Below are positions 35,234-44,497 of a stretch of 64,000 bases of DNA, piece by piece. The notes under the pieces were generated by a model. The model saw only the letters and a list, made by a program, of their open reading frames with translations, was not told the origin of the DNA and made no database searches. Origin of the DNA: Pseudomonas sp. J452 (GTDB taxonomy: Bacteria > Pseudomonadota > Gammaproteobacteria > Pseudomonadales > Pseudomonadaceae). Location of the stretch: positions 4,278,001-4,342,000 of the forward strand of contig NZ_CP088294.1 of assembly GCF_024666525.1 (NCBI RefSeq), written 5' to 3'. The translations under genes and the position numbers were made by a program. Each line of letters opens with the position of its first letter. Position 1 is the stretch's first letter.

Positions 35234-35912
35234 TCATATATTTGAACCCAAACGCCTTCTCCTTGTGTGGCATAGTAGCAAAGACGGGACACCGCACCAC
35301 CGGAGAGTTGTGGGCGAGCTATACAAAGACGCCGACTCTATATCATTTCAATATTTGAAGAACACAAATGATTACAAGGAAGCCGAGAAGGAAGGCTTTA
35401 TAGGATTTCCGGCCTTTAGTAAAACTTCCAGTATTTTCAACAATGCTATAGATGCATTTATGAGCAGGCTTCCTCCTCGCAAGCGAGCTGACTTCAGTAA
35501 ATATCTTGCACAATATGCATTGCCAAGTAATTTTTCCGGCTCTGATCTTTCTCTACTAGGGTATACAGGCGCCCGTCTTGCCAGTGATAACTTTGAACTA
35601 TGCCCAGACTTCTCAGACGCAAATGAGCCTGTAGACTTAGTGCTCGAAGTAAGCGGAGTAAAATACAACATGAATGACACTAGCGCTCTCCTGGAGGGCA
35701 CTCCCATTCATTTCGAACTTGAGCCGGAAAACAAGTTTGATCCAAGCGCGATAGCAATTCATGCAAAAATCGGAAAGCTGGGATATGTTAGCCGAGCAAT
35801 AAATAAAGGCTTCAAAGATTTGCTAGACAGATGCCAAGTTCAAGGGAGTGTATTTAAGTCTAGTGTCCGCCAAGGAGGACTGCAGATTCTTATTCTAGTT
35901 ACTTGCAGATAG
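35220..35912 (+). CDS. HIRAN-domain protein with HipA N-terminal-subdomain-like region
   Basis: 230 residues in two parts. Residues about 10-140 resemble the N-terminal subdomain of HipA, the part that is a separate protein (HipS) in HipBST systems: VVGELYKD...FQYL, FMSRLPPRKRADF and SLLGYTGARLASDNFEL. Residues about 145-228 form a HIRAN domain (ELEPENKFDPSAIAI, LGYVSRAINKG). HIRAN domains bind single-stranded DNA ends in eukaryotic helicases. The gene overlaps the kinase, so the two are translationally coupled and likely form one complex. The HipS resemblance is by eye and moderately secure. Confidence 0.7.
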   Translation: MNIIDHIFEPKRLLLVWHSSKDGTPHHRRVVGELYKDADSISFQYLKNTNDYKEAEKEGFIGFPAFSKTSSIFNNAIDAFMSRLPPRKRADFSKYLAQYALPSNFSGSDLSLLGYTGARLASDNFELCPDFSDANEPVDLVLEVSGVKYNMNDTSALLEGTPIHFELEPENKFDPSAIAIHAKIGKLGYVSRAINKGFKDLLDRCQVQGSVFKSSVRQGGLQILILVTCR

Positions 35913-35934
35913 CAGAACAATTCCCTCGCACCGG

Positions 35935-36055
35935 GGTGCCGGCGATTGAGCGAACGAAACCGGAGCGCAGGGCCGGATGGCGGGGCAAGCCCTTTTGGTT
36001 CTTTTTGGGGCAACTGCAACTGCCAAAAGGGACCCGCCCAGCAGGGCGGAACCAC
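35935..36055. repeat. Repeat with CCCTTTTGG/CCAAAAGGG stem
   Basis: The segment contains a GGCGGGGCAAGCCCTTTTGG arm (ending near 35999) facing CCAAAAGGG (near 36024-36032). It is typical of a scattered Pseudomonas palindrome and may end the HIRAN transcript. GC content returns to the host value from here. Confidence 0.6.
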
Positions 36056-36187
36056 TGCCTGCGCCGAGAAAGAAATCGGCAAGCACAGATCACTTACTGC
36101 CAACACCAAACAGACTGAAAGCCTGTTGCCGAACCCCTGCCCCACAAGCGAGCATCGGTCCTAATCTCGCAGTAAGGAAACGCCCTC

Positions 36188-36757
36188 ATGAATCCCCACC
36201 AAACCCAAGTAGACCTGGCCAAAGCCTACCGCCTGCTCAACCACGGCCCCACCGTGCTGGTCTCGGCCCGTCATGCCGGCGTGGACAACGTGATGGCGGC
36301 GGCCTGGGCCTGCGTGCTGGACTTCGCGCCGCCCAAGCTGACCGTGGTGCTGGACAAGGCCACCCGCACCCGCGAGCTGATCGAGCACAGTGGCCGTTTC
36401 GTGATCCAGGTGCCGACGGCGGCGCAGCTGCAGCTGACCGAGCAGGTCGGCAACCACAGCCTCAAGGATGAACCGGACAAACTGGCCAAGGCCGGCGTGC
36501 AGCTGTTCGAGCAGGACGGCCACGATCTGCCCTTCGTCGCCGGCTGTTCGGCCTGGCTGGCCTGCGAGCTGATCGCCGAGCCGCACAACCAGAACACCTA
36601 CGACCTGTTCATCGGCGAAGTGGTCGGTGCCTGGGCGGATGAGCGGGTATTCAAGGACGGCCGCTGGCACTTCGAAGACGCCGACCCGGCCTGGCGCAGC
36701 CTGCACCATGTGGCCGGCGGGCACTTCTATGCCATCGGCGAGGCGCTCAAGGCCTAA
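36188..36757 (+). CDS. Flavin reductase family protein
   Basis: 189 residues with the split-barrel FMN-binding layout of flavin reductase-like proteins: RHAGVDNVMAAAWACVLDF near residue 25, RTRELIEHSGRFVIQVP near 60, and HVAGGHFYAIG at the end. Redox partners are unknown; such proteins often supply reduced FMN to two-component monooxygenases. The stop codon TAA sits inside CTAAG, the left flank of a MITE-like element (copy D). Confidence 0.85.
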   Translation: MNPHQTQVDLAKAYRLLNHGPTVLVSARHAGVDNVMAAAWACVLDFAPPKLTVVLDKATRTRELIEHSGRFVIQVPTAAQLQLTEQVGNHSLKDEPDKLAKAGVQLFEQDGHDLPFVAGCSAWLACELIAEPHNQNTYDLFIGEVVGAWADERVFKDGRWHFEDADPAWRSLHHVAGGHFYAIGEALKA

Positions 36758-36758
36758 G

Positions 36759-36926
36759 AGCCTGTTTAGGCGCCTCTCCATGAGAGCCAGACAAGACACC
36801 ACTACCAACGGGAGTAACAGCCGCCAGGCTGGCCCGCAGGGCAAGCAAAGCGCGTTAGCCGCAGGCGGCTTGCCGAGGGCGTTTTTAACGCGCTATGGCC
36901 GCGAGTCAGGAGATCGTAAACAGGCT
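36759..36926. mobile_element. MITE-like element, copy D (decayed)
   Basis: 168 bp between AGCCTGTTTAGG and GATCGTAAACAGGCT, terminal inverted repeats shared with the copies at 49.4, 54.4 and 56.5 kb. The left flank is CTAAG (containing the TAA stop of the flavin reductase gene); the right flank, CCAAA, matches only 3 of 5, so the duplication has decayed. It encodes nothing convincing and is in the opposite orientation to copies A and B. Confidence 0.75.
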
Positions 36927-37020
36927 CCAAAGGTAGGCCCGCCCCTCTTTTCTCTCAACACAAAATGACGATAAACATCACTTTCCGTTGAGATAGCAGC
37001 TCGAACGGTCTGCCCAACAG

Positions 37021-38691
37021 CTAGGTTTGCGGATACCAGCGCGGCGTATACACCCACTCGCCGCCCTCGGCCCTCGGGAAGCGGCGGGTCTGGCTGGAGC
37101 CGATGATAACCAGAGTGCGCATGTCCACCAGCTCGGCGCTCAGTTCGCCGAGGGTCAGCACGCGCAGCGCCTCGGCCGGGCGGCCGATGTCGCGGCCGAG
37201 CACCACCAGGGTTTCTGGCGTGCGGTGCTGGCGGACGATGTCGAGGGCGCGGCCGAGCTGCCAGGGGCGCGTGCGGGAGATCGGGTTGTAGAAGGCCATG
37301 GCCAGGTCGGCGGCGGCGGCGTGATCCAGGCGCTTTTCGATCATGGCCCAGGGCTTGAGGTTGTCCGACAACGACAGCATGCAGAAGTCGTGGCCCAGCG
37401 GCGCGCCGGCCTTGGCCGCAGTGGCCAGGGCGGCGGAGATGCCCGGCAGCACCTCCAGCTCTACCGCCTGCCAGGCCGCATCGCTGGACGCCTCTAGCGC
37501 TTCCAGAACGGCGGCGGCCATGGCGAACACGCCGGGGTCGCCGGACGACACCATCACCACGCGCCGGCCCTGGGCGGCCAGCTCGAAAGCATGGGCGGCG
37601 CGCTGCAGTTCCTCGCGGTTGTCGCTGGCGTGCAGCAGCTGTTCGGCGCGGAACGGCCCGGCCATGTTGACGTAGGTTTCGTAGCCGAGCACATCCTCGG
37701 CCTGGTCCAGCGCCTGGCGCACGGCCGGAGCCATCAGCTCGGCGCAACCGGGACCGAGGCCGATCACACTGAGGCGACCGCGCGGCCGGCCGGTTTGCGC
37801 GGCGGCCTCTGGGCTGGTGGCCAGGTGCAGGCTGACGCCCGCTTGGTCATACACAGCGGCGGGCAAGCTGGTTGCCGTATCGATAAAGCGCAGCGGCACG
37901 CCCAGCTCGGCGGCTGCGGCGGCCAGCTGCGGTTGGGCCATCGCGGCGGCATCGACCAGCAACGCGGCCAGCGCCGCCTCGGCCAGACCGGCCTGCTGCA
38001 GGGCGGTGCGCACGGCTGTGGGCAGATCGCCGTCCAGCGCGCTGCAACGGGCCAGCACCAGGCGCGGGTGGATCAGCAGCGCACCGCCCTGCTCTGCCCG
38101 CTGCGGGCTGATGCGGACGCAGCGACTGGCCTGCGCGTCCAGCGGCAGGTTCGCCGCCTGCAGCCAGGGTGCCTTGCCATCGATGCGCAGCGACTCGCCG
38201 CCGAGCAGGTCGCTGACCAGGCGTTTGCCCTGCTCCAGGTCGGCCAGCACGTAGCCCTCCGGCGGGTTGAGCACGCAGGTGCCGAAGCGCAGCTCGCCGC
38301 TGGTGGTGATGGCCGGCGCCACGGCCAGCAGCGCGGCAATCTCGCGGGCCATAACATTGACCCCGCTCAGCCCGCCGAGCAGCGGCACCACGGCGCTGCC
38401 GTCCTCGGCCACGGCCAGCACTGCCGGCTCGGCGCCCTTCTCCGCCAGGAGCGGCGCCAGGCTGCGGATGACGATGCCAGCGGCGCACAGGGCGATGATC
38501 GGCGTACCGGCGCGGTACAGCCCGCGCAGGGTGGCGCCGAAGTCGTCATAGGGCTGCTCGACGCCCGTCACCCGCCCGCGCAGGCCGTGGATCGCGGCCT
38601 GCGGGTAGAGGCTCTGCAGGCGGCGGGCGGTGGCCAGGGCAGAGGCGCCGAGAATGACGATGGCCGGGGATGGGGGCATGGCTTGTTCCAT
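37021..38691 (-). CDS. cobJ: CbiG-CobJ fusion: cobalamin biosynthesis protein / precorrin-3B C(17)-methyltransferase
   Basis: About 556 residues. The first 300 residues are a CbiG-like domain (GASALATARRL, LCAAGIVIRSLAPLL, PLLGGLSGVN). The last 240 are the CobJ methyltransferase with GLGPGCAELMAPAV, SSGDPGVFAMA and LPGISAALA. CobJ carries out ring contraction and C-17 methylation of precorrin-3B. The start is either ATG at 38691 or 38679; neither has a strong ribosome-binding site. It is the last gene of the minus-strand cobG-H-I-J operon and lies after a REP pair that separates it from cobI. Confidence 0.9.
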   Translation of the reverse strand: MEQAMPPSPAIVILGASALATARRLQSLYPQAAIHGLRGRVTGVEQPYDDFGATLRGLYRAGTPIIALCAAGIVIRSLAPLLAEKGAEPAVLAVAEDGSAVVPLLGGLSGVNVMAREIAALLAVAPAITTSGELRFGTCVLNPPEGYVLADLEQGKRLVSDLLGGESLRIDGKAPWLQAANLPLDAQASRCVRISPQRAEQGGALLIHPRLVLARCSALDGDLPTAVRTALQQAGLAEAALAALLVDAAAMAQPQLAAAAAELGVPLRFIDTATSLPAAVYDQAGVSLHLATSPEAAAQTGRPRGRLSVIGLGPGCAELMAPAVRQALDQAEDVLGYETYVNMAGPFRAEQLLHASDNREELQRAAHAFELAAQGRRVVMVSSGDPGVFAMAAAVLEALEASSDAAWQAVELEVLPGISAALATAAKAGAPLGHDFCMLSLSDNLKPWAMIEKRLDHAAAADLAMAFYNPISRTRPWQLGRALDIVRQHRTPETLVVLGRDIGRPAEALRVLTLGELSAELVDMRTLVIIGSSQTRRFPRAEGGEWVYTPRWYPQT

Positions 38692-38712
38692 TTTGCTGGC
38701 ATTGCGTGGCGG

Positions 38713-38766
38713 GTAGCCCGGATGCAATCCGGGAGCGCGGTTGTCCCCGGATTGCATCCGGGCTAC
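38713..38766. repeat. REP-like palindrome pair between cobI and cobJ
   Basis: GTAGCCCGGATGCAATCCGG and its inverted partner CCGGATTGCATCCGGGCTAC, 54 bp, identical in core to those at 18223-18282 and 54137-54196. Confidence 0.88.
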
Positions 38767-38782
38767 GACGAGGAGCGGCGGT

Positions 38783-39529
38783 TCAGCCGCGCCATTTCTC
38801 GCCGGGCACCAGGATCATCGAGAAATACGGCGAGGACATTGGCTCCACTTCATCCAGCGGCACGATGCGCTGGTTGCCCATGGTCGCCCGCTCGACGTAG
38901 TGCGCGCGCTGATCCAGGCCCAGCTCCTGCAGCACCCGACGGACCTTGTCGAAGTTGCGGCCGAGCTTCATCACCACGGCGGCTTCGGCGTCCTGCAGGC
39001 GGCGCTTGAGTTCGTCCTCGGGTAGCACACCGGAAAGCACGCTCAAGGACTGGTTGCGGTACACCAGCGGGGTGCCGAGCACCGAGGCGCAGCCGAGCAT
39101 GGAGCACACGCCGGGCACCACCTCGACCTGGTAGTGCGCGCCCAGGCGGTCGTGCAGGTACATGTAGGAGCCGTAGAAAAACGGGTCGCCCTCGCAGATC
39201 ACCGCCACGTCGCGGCCGGCGTCCAGGTGCCGGGCGATCTGCACCGCGCAGGTGTCGTAGAAATCGCTGATCACATCCTCGTAACTCAGCGGTGGTTCGA
39301 GCTTCTCGGTGGTCACCGGGTAGACCAGCGGCAGACGCTGTTGGGCCTCGCTCAGGTGCTGTTCGATGATGCCGAAGGCGTTGCCGCCCTGGCCTTTATT
39401 CGCCTTGGCCTTGGCCACGAAGTAGCCAACCACCGGCGCCGACTGCAACAGGCGCAGGGCCTTGAGGGTGATCAGTTCCGGGTCGCCGGGGCCGACACCG
39501 AGGCCGAGCAAACGTCCTTTACCCGTCAT
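38783..39529 (-). CDS. cobI: Precorrin-2 C(20)-methyltransferase CobI
   Basis: 248 residues with [20 protein letters not shown] at the start and [16 protein letters not shown] plus VVPGVCSML further on. It makes precorrin-3A from precorrin-2. The ATG at 39529 overlaps the cobH stop by one base (TGATG) and has GAGGTGGAG upstream; a GTG at 39532 was not preferred. Confidence 0.94.
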   Translation of the reverse strand: MTGKGRLLGLGVGPGDPELITLKALRLLQSAPVVGYFVAKAKANKGQGGNAFGIIEQHLSEAQQRLPLVYPVTTEKLEPPLSYEDVISDFYDTCAVQIARHLDAGRDVAVICEGDPFFYGSYMYLHDRLGAHYQVEVVPGVCSMLGCASVLGTPLVYRNQSLSVLSGVLPEDELKRRLQDAEAAVVMKLGRNFDKVRRVLQELGLDQRAHYVERATMGNQRIVPLDEVEPMSSPYFSMILVPGEKWRG

Positions 39530-40155
39530 CACTCCACCTCCGTGGCCAGGGCGTTGACCGCCGCCGCGGCCATCGCGCTGCCGCCACGCCGACCGCGTAC
39601 GATCACGTAGGGCACGCCTCGGCTGTCAGCGGCGAGCATGTCCTTGGACTCGGCGGCGCCGATAAAGCCCACCGGCATGCCGAGGATCAGCGCCGGTTTG
39701 GGCGCGCCGGCATCGAGCATTTCCAGCAGGTAGAACAGCGCGGTCGGCGCGTTGCCGATCACCACCACGCTGCCTTCGAGGTGCTCGCGCCAGCGTTCCA
39801 GGGCCACCGCCGAGCGGGTATTGCCCAGTTCGCGGGCCAGCTCCGGCACGCCGGCATCGTGCAGGGTGCAGATCACCGGGTTGTTCGCCGGCAGGCGCGC
39901 ACGGGTGATGCCTTCGGCAACCATCCGCGCATCGCAGAGGATCGGCGCGCCCTTGGCCAGGGCTGCGCGGCCGGCGGCACCGGCACCCGGCGAGAAGCGC
40001 AGGTCCTGCACCACGTCGACCATGCCGCAGGCATGGATCAGGCGCACAGCGAGCTTTTCCAGGTCGGCCGGGATGGCTGACAGGTCGGCCTCGGCACGGA
40101 TGGTGGCGAAGGACTGGCGGTAGATTTCCTGGCCGTCGCGGATGTAATCGATCAT
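39529..40155 (-). CDS. cobH: Precorrin-8X methylmutase CobH
   Basis: 208 residues. Conserved blocks: [26 protein letters not shown] (containing the catalytic His) and [20 protein letters not shown]. It moves the methyl group from C-11 to C-12, giving hydrogenobyrinic acid. Its start overlaps the cobG stop by 4 bp. Confidence 0.94.
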   Translation of the reverse strand: MIDYIRDGQEIYRQSFATIRAEADLSAIPADLEKLAVRLIHACGMVDVVQDLRFSPGAGAAGRAALAKGAPILCDARMVAEGITRARLPANNPVICTLHDAGVPELARELGNTRSAVALERWREHLEGSVVVIGNAPTALFYLLEMLDAGAPKPALILGMPVGFIGAAESKDMLAADSRGVPYVIVRGRRGGSAMAAAAVNALATEVE

Positions 40156-41519
40156 GCAGAAGTTCCTGATGCGGGCTGCGCGGCGAACCAGGCGCCGGCT
40201 TCTTCGATACTGAGGGAAGGCGCCAGCAGGCGGCCGAAACCGGCCACGCCCGCGGTGCGCTGATAGAGCTGGTAACGCCCGCCGGGCTGCGCCAACAGGG
40301 TGAACGGAGCGGTATGCGCGGCGGCGCAGGAGCGCGGGCAGCCGCTGAGGTGCACCTGCGGCTGAACGCCGCCGGCGCGCAGCAGTGCAGCCAAGTGCAG
40401 GGCATCGGCCTTGGTGTCAGCCAGGCCCTTGGCGCAGGCGGTGGAGCCACTGCAGGCGAGTAGTTGGCTCAGCGGCTCGCGGGCATCCAGCAGCAGGCCG
40501 ATCTCGCCCAGCGCGGCCATCACCGCAGCCTGGCGGGCGGCGGGAATATCCGGCAGCAGCACGCCCTGCCAGGGCGTCAGGCACAGTTCGCCGCTGCCCT
40601 CGGCCTCGGCCAGATCGGCCAGGGCCCACAGCTGCACGGCCTCCAGCCGACCCAGTGGCGCAGCGGCCAGCAGCATGACCAAGCCGGTCTGGGCCTGAGG
40701 GTGCATGCCGAGCGCTATGGCTGCTGTTTGGGCGCGCGCTGGCAGCGGCATATCGCGCTCCAGAGGCATTGGCAGACGGGCGAGAAAATCCGCCACCGGC
40801 AGTTCGGCGAGCAACTGGCGCATCCGGCTGTGCGTGCCGGCCAGCTCAAGGAACAGCTCCAACACGGCCTGCACCAGATGCGGCGCCTGCCCCAGCTCGA
40901 CCACGCCCAGGACCGCATCACGCGGGCAGCCGGCCAGGCCGAAAGCCAGCTGGGTGCCACCGGGCAAGGCACTGAGCCAGAGGTCGTGGGGGTGGTCGAG
41001 CATGGCCAGCACTTCGCCGCCGTCCAGCTGCAGGGCGAACTTGGCGGAAAGGCCGTGGAAGGCGGGCGTGTCCTGCAGCAACGCCAGCAGTTGCTCGGCC
41101 AGCGGGCGGGTATCGAGAAAAGCTGCCGGATCGCGGCCGGCGGCAGGGCTGAGCAGCAGGTTGCGCACATCGTCGGCGGCGGCAACGCGCGGGCCGAGGC
41201 CGGCGGCCAGCAAGTGCTGCACCAGGGCGGCGTGCTCGCTGTCGCGCACACCGCGAATCTGCAGGTTGCTGCGGTTGGTCAGCTCCAGCACACCGCTGCC
41301 GCACAGCCGCGCAGCCCCGGCCACGGCGCGGGCCTGGGCGCTGGAGAGGCGGCCACCCGGCAGCTTGACCCGGCAGATACCGCCGTCCAGCGCGGACACA
41401 ATGCGCCACAGTCCCGGACAGGCAGACGGCCTGGGAGTGGATGCGACGCAAACGCAGGAATCAGACTTCAAGCGGTCACCGACAAACAACGACGCGGCGA
41501 CCGAACCAGCGGAATCCAC
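40152..41519 (-). CDS. cobG: Precorrin-3B synthase CobG
   Basis: Up to 455 residues. The nitrite/sulfite-reductase-like fold is clear: PGLWRIVSALDGGICRVKLPGG near the start, SNLQIRGV, and near the end the siroheme-domain motif LACSGSTACAKGLADTKADA with SGCPRSCA, whose Cys bind the 4Fe-4S cluster. CobG uses oxygen to form the lactone of precorrin-3B, marking the aerobic route. The start is uncertain: GTG at 41519 or a TTG near 41460; homology begins around residue 32. Confidence 0.88.
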   Translation of the reverse strand: MDSAGSVAASLFVGDRLKSDSCVCVASTPRPSACPGLWRIVSALDGGICRVKLPGGRLSSAQARAVAGAARLCGSGVLELTNRSNLQIRGVRDSEHAALVQHLLAAGLGPRVAAADDVRNLLLSPAAGRDPAAFLDTRPLAEQLLALLQDTPAFHGLSAKFALQLDGGEVLAMLDHPHDLWLSALPGGTQLAFGLAGCPRDAVLGVVELGQAPHLVQAVLELFLELAGTHSRMRQLLAELPVADFLARLPMPLERDMPLPARAQTAAIALGMHPQAQTGLVMLLAAAPLGRLEAVQLWALADLAEAEGSGELCLTPWQGVLLPDIPAARQAAVMAALGEIGLLLDAREPLSQLLACSGSTACAKGLADTKADALHLAALLRAGGVQPQVHLSGCPRSCAAAHTAPFTLLAQPGGRYQLYQRTAGVAGFGRLLAPSLSIEEAGAWFAAQPASGTSA

Positions 41520-41569
41520 AGACAGGGATTCCTTGGCATCGGTACACCCCGCCCGATGTTGGCACTCGC

Positions 41570-41750
41570 GACTAGCGTCGTCGGCAGGTCTCCTGGCTGG
41601 CAGGTCGGCATCGGTCGCGGCCTTCCCGGTTTCCCAGTGGCATTCAGGCGACAGACTCGCTGCTTACAGTTGCGGGGGCAGCCACGGTTGAATCGCTTCT
41701 CCGTGTTCCCTCTTAGGCCCTTGGTGACGTCCGTGAGAACGCCGGGCACC
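41570..41750 (-). promoter_or_regulatory. Cobalamin (B12) riboswitch upstream of cobG-cobH-cobI-cobJ
   Basis: Read on the minus strand it contains CTAAGAGGGAACACGG, GGCTGCCCCCGCAACTGT, CCACTGGGAAACCGGGAAGG and the B12 box AGCCAGGAGACCTGCC (complement of 41583-41598). Order and spacing match the AdoCbl aptamer. The cobG start follows about 50-100 nt later, suggesting translational control. It is the second B12 aptamer of the window. Confidence 0.93.
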
Positions 41751-41830
41751 GACGAAGGCGCTATTATGCCCGCTTTTTCCGGCGCCAGGCCAAGCCCACG
41801 CGTCGCCCGCAACAGATCAAGGAAACACGC

Positions 41831-43033
41831 ATGACAGCCTGGCTGACGGTGGTGGGAATCGGCGAAGACGGCTACGCCGGCCTGGGCAAGGCTGCGCGCC
41901 GGGCGCTGCTGGCTGCCGAGCAGATCGTCGGGGCGCCGCGCCAGCTGGAGCTGCTGCCGCCGTGCATCCGCTCGCCGCGGCAGAGCTGGCCGAGCCCATT
42001 CAGCCTGGCGCCGGTACTGGAACGGCGCGGCACGCCGGTGTGCGTGCTGGCCAGCGGCGACCCCATGCTGTTCGGCGTCGGCGCCAGCCTGGCGCGGCAA
42101 TTAGCCGAAGGAGAAATGCGCGTGCTGTCGGCGCCCTCCTCCTACTCGCTGGCCGCCGCCCGCCTGGGCTGGCCGCTGCAGGAGGTGACACTGCTCTCGG
42201 TGGTGGCGCGGCCGCTGGCGGCGCTAAACGCGCAGATCCATGCCGGCCAGCGCCTGCTGATCCTCTGCAACGACGGCTGCAGCCCGGCCGCCATCGCCGC
42301 CCTGCTGCGCGAGCGCGGCTTCGGTTCCAGCCGGCTGACGGTTTTGGAACACCTCGGCGGCCCGCTGGAACGACGTATCGACGGTCTGGCCGACAGCTGG
42401 AGCATCGACGAGGTCGCCGCCCTCAACCTGCTGGCGGTGGAATGCCTGGCCGACGCGAACGCCGTACGCCTGCCACTGACCTGCGGTCTGCCGGACGAGG
42501 CCTACCGCCACGACGGCCAGCTGACCAAGCGTGACGTGCGCGCCATCACCCTGGCTCGCCTGGCGCCGACTCCCGGCGAACTGCTGTGGGACGTGGGCGC
42601 CGGTTGCGGCTCGATCGGCATCGAGTGGATGCGCGCCCACCCCAGTTGCCGGGCTATCGCCATCGAGACCGACGGCAGCCGCCAGCAGCTGATCCAGCAC
42701 AACCGCGACGCCCTCGGCGTGCCGGCCCTGCAGCTGGTGGCCGGCGCCGCACCGCAGGCGCTGGCGGGACTGGAGCAACCCGAGGCGATCTTTATCGGTG
42801 GCGGCGTCACCCTGCCCGGCGTGCTGGAGCAGTGCTGGCAGGCGCTCAAGCCCGGCGGCCGGCTGATCGCCAACGCGGTGACCCTGCAAAGCGAGGCCAT
42901 GCTGGTGGCCTTCCGCGAACAGCACGGCGGCGAGCTGACCCGCATCAGCGTGGCCCAGGCCCAACCGCTGGGCGACTTCGACACCTGGCGCAGCGCCCTG
43001 CCGATCACCCTGCTGCAGGTGCGCAAGCCTTGA
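41831..43033 (+). CDS. cobL: Precorrin-6Y C5,15-methyltransferase (decarboxylating) CobL
   Basis: 400 residues, a fusion of two methyltransferase types. The N-terminal half has the CbiE fold ([25 protein letters not shown]). The C-terminal half is a CbiT-like class I SAM methyltransferase ([30 protein letters not shown]). It methylates C-5 and C-15 and decarboxylates the C-12 acetate. It is divergent from cobG, and its promoter region overlaps the riboswitch leader. Confidence 0.94.
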   Translation: MTAWLTVVGIGEDGYAGLGKAARRALLAAEQIVGAPRQLELLPPCIRSPRQSWPSPFSLAPVLERRGTPVCVLASGDPMLFGVGASLARQLAEGEMRVLSAPSSYSLAAARLGWPLQEVTLLSVVARPLAALNAQIHAGQRLLILCNDGCSPAAIAALLRERGFGSSRLTVLEHLGGPLERRIDGLADSWSIDEVAALNLLAVECLADANAVRLPLTCGLPDEAYRHDGQLTKRDVRAITLARLAPTPGELLWDVGAGCGSIGIEWMRAHPSCRAIAIETDGSRQQLIQHNRDALGVPALQLVAGAAPQALAGLEQPEAIFIGGGVTLPGVLEQCWQALKPGGRLIANAVTLQSEAMLVAFREQHGGELTRISVAQAQPLGDFDTWRSALPITLLQVRKP

Positions 43034-43767
43034 GCCCACGCATCCTCCTGCTCGGCGGGGTCGGCGACGCCCTGAGCATTGCCCGCCGCCTCGGCCCCAG
43101 GCATATCTACAGCCTGGCCGGGCTGGGCAAGGTGCCGCAGGATCTGACCTGCCAGGTGCGGGTGGGCGGCTTCGGCGGCAGCGAGGGCCTGGCACAGTTC
43201 ATCCGCAGTGAAGGCATCGATCTGCTGCTGGACGTCACCCATCCCTATGCCGCGCAGATCAGCGCCAACGCCGCCCAGGCCGCGCAACTTGCCGGCATTC
43301 CCTGCTGGGCCCTGCGCCGCCCCGGCTGGCAGGCCGGCAGCGGCGACGACTGGCGCGAAGTAGCCGACTGGGCCGAGCTGCGCAGCGCCCTGGCGCCCTT
43401 TCGCCGGCCCTTCTTCACCCTCGGCCGCGAGCCGCTGGAACACCTTGAGGCGATCCCCGCCGAGCAGTTCTGGACCCTGCGCCTGCTCGACGCCCATCCT
43501 GGCAATGCGCGTGCACGGATCATCGCCAACCGCGGCCCGTTCGATCTGCAGGGCGAGCGTGAGCTGTTCGCCGCCGAGAGCTTCGATGTGCTGATCAGCA
43601 AGAACAGTGGCGGCGCGGCCACCGAGGCCAAGCTGCAGGTGGCCCGTGAACGCGGCTTGCCGGTGTTGCTGCTGGCGCGCCCGGAACTGCCCGCGGTGGC
43701 GCGCGCCTTCACCGATCCCGAATCCCTATGGCAGGCCCTACAGGAACTCCCTGGCGGCCTGGCCTGA
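43030..43767 (+). CDS. cobK: Precorrin-6A reductase CobK
   Basis: 245 residues from a TTG whose last two bases overlap the cobL stop codon (TTGA). Conserved features: [55 protein letters not shown] region, and [17 protein letters not shown] near the end. It reduces the C-18/19 bond with NADPH. I rejected the longer open frame to 42586 because that region is CobL in another frame. Confidence 0.9.
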   Translation: MSPRILLLGGVGDALSIARRLGPRHIYSLAGLGKVPQDLTCQVRVGGFGGSEGLAQFIRSEGIDLLLDVTHPYAAQISANAAQAAQLAGIPCWALRRPGWQAGSGDDWREVADWAELRSALAPFRRPFFTLGREPLEHLEAIPAEQFWTLRLLDAHPGNARARIIANRGPFDLQGERELFAAESFDVLISKNSGGAATEAKLQVARERGLPVLLLARPELPAVARAFTDPESLWQALQELPGGLA

Positions 43768-43777
43768 GTAACGAGCA

Positions 43778-44494
43778 ATGCAGACCAATACCTACGCCCG
43801 CGTGCTGTTCGCCGGGCCAGACCTGAACCAAGGCAGCTTTGCCGAGCTGCTGCGCCGCCAGTTGGCCGAGCACCTTGGCGTCGCCGTGCTAGACGACCTG
43901 TGCGATACCGGCGCTGGCTACGACGCGCTGTGGGCACGGGTGCGCAGTTGCCTGGAAGCCGGCGAACTGCCGCTGCTGCTGGTCGATCTCGACCCGCTGG
44001 GCGGCAGTCAGCAGCTGGACTGGTTGCGCGATCAACTCAACACCCTGGCTGGCGCGCACGCCGAGCAGGTCTTCGTCTGCGCCGGTGACGTCGAGAAGGT
44101 GGCGGCGCTGGCCGCACTGATCCAGCAGCCCGAGCGCCACCTGGGCTGCGTGGAAGTGCCGCAACTGCCGCAGAGCCATGCCTGGTCGTGCATTCCTCCC
44201 CACCAGTATCGCGTGCTGCTGTGCAACGGCCCACGCTGCACCCGGCGTGGCGCCCTGCCCCTGTGGAAGCTGTTGCGCGAGGAGTTGAAGGCGGCCGGCA
44301 AGCTGGAATGCGCGGGCGGCGTGCATCTCACCCGCACCCAGTGCCAGTTCCCCTGCGACCAGGGGCCGACGCTCAGCGTCTATCCGCCCGGCGCCTGGTA
44401 TCAGGTACGCAGCGAGGCCGATGTGCAGCGCCTGGTGCAGGAACAGTTCGTCGAGGGCCGCGAAGTGGCCGAGCTGATCATGCGCCAGGCCTAG
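43778..44494 (+). CDS. (2Fe-2S) thioredoxin-like ferredoxin domain protein in the cob operon
   Basis: 238 residues. The C-terminal third is a thioredoxin-like 2Fe-2S ferredoxin domain with Cys in CNGPRCTRRG and in TRTQCQFPCDQGPTL, the four-Cys pattern. The N-terminal part, about 130 residues, has an alternating alpha/beta pattern and might be a decayed CbiX/CbiK-like chelatase fold, which is weak. It starts 10 bp after cobK, so it is the third gene of the cobL-cobK operon; it may supply electrons to a corrin-ring enzyme such as CobG or a cobalt reductase (inference). Confidence 0.75.
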   Translation: MQTNTYARVLFAGPDLNQGSFAELLRRQLAEHLGVAVLDDLCDTGAGYDALWARVRSCLEAGELPLLLVDLDPLGGSQQLDWLRDQLNTLAGAHAEQVFVCAGDVEKVAALAALIQQPERHLGCVEVPQLPQSHAWSCIPPHQYRVLLCNGPRCTRRGALPLWKLLREELKAAGKLECAGGVHLTRTQCQFPCDQGPTLSVYPPGAWYQVRSEADVQRLVQEQFVEGREVAELIMRQA

Positions 44495-44497
44495 ACT

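Noticed and set aside
42586..43029. N-terminal extension of CobK
   Set aside because: This part of the frame overlaps the well-conserved methyltransferase half of CobL; the TTG at the cobL stop gives a CobK of normal length.
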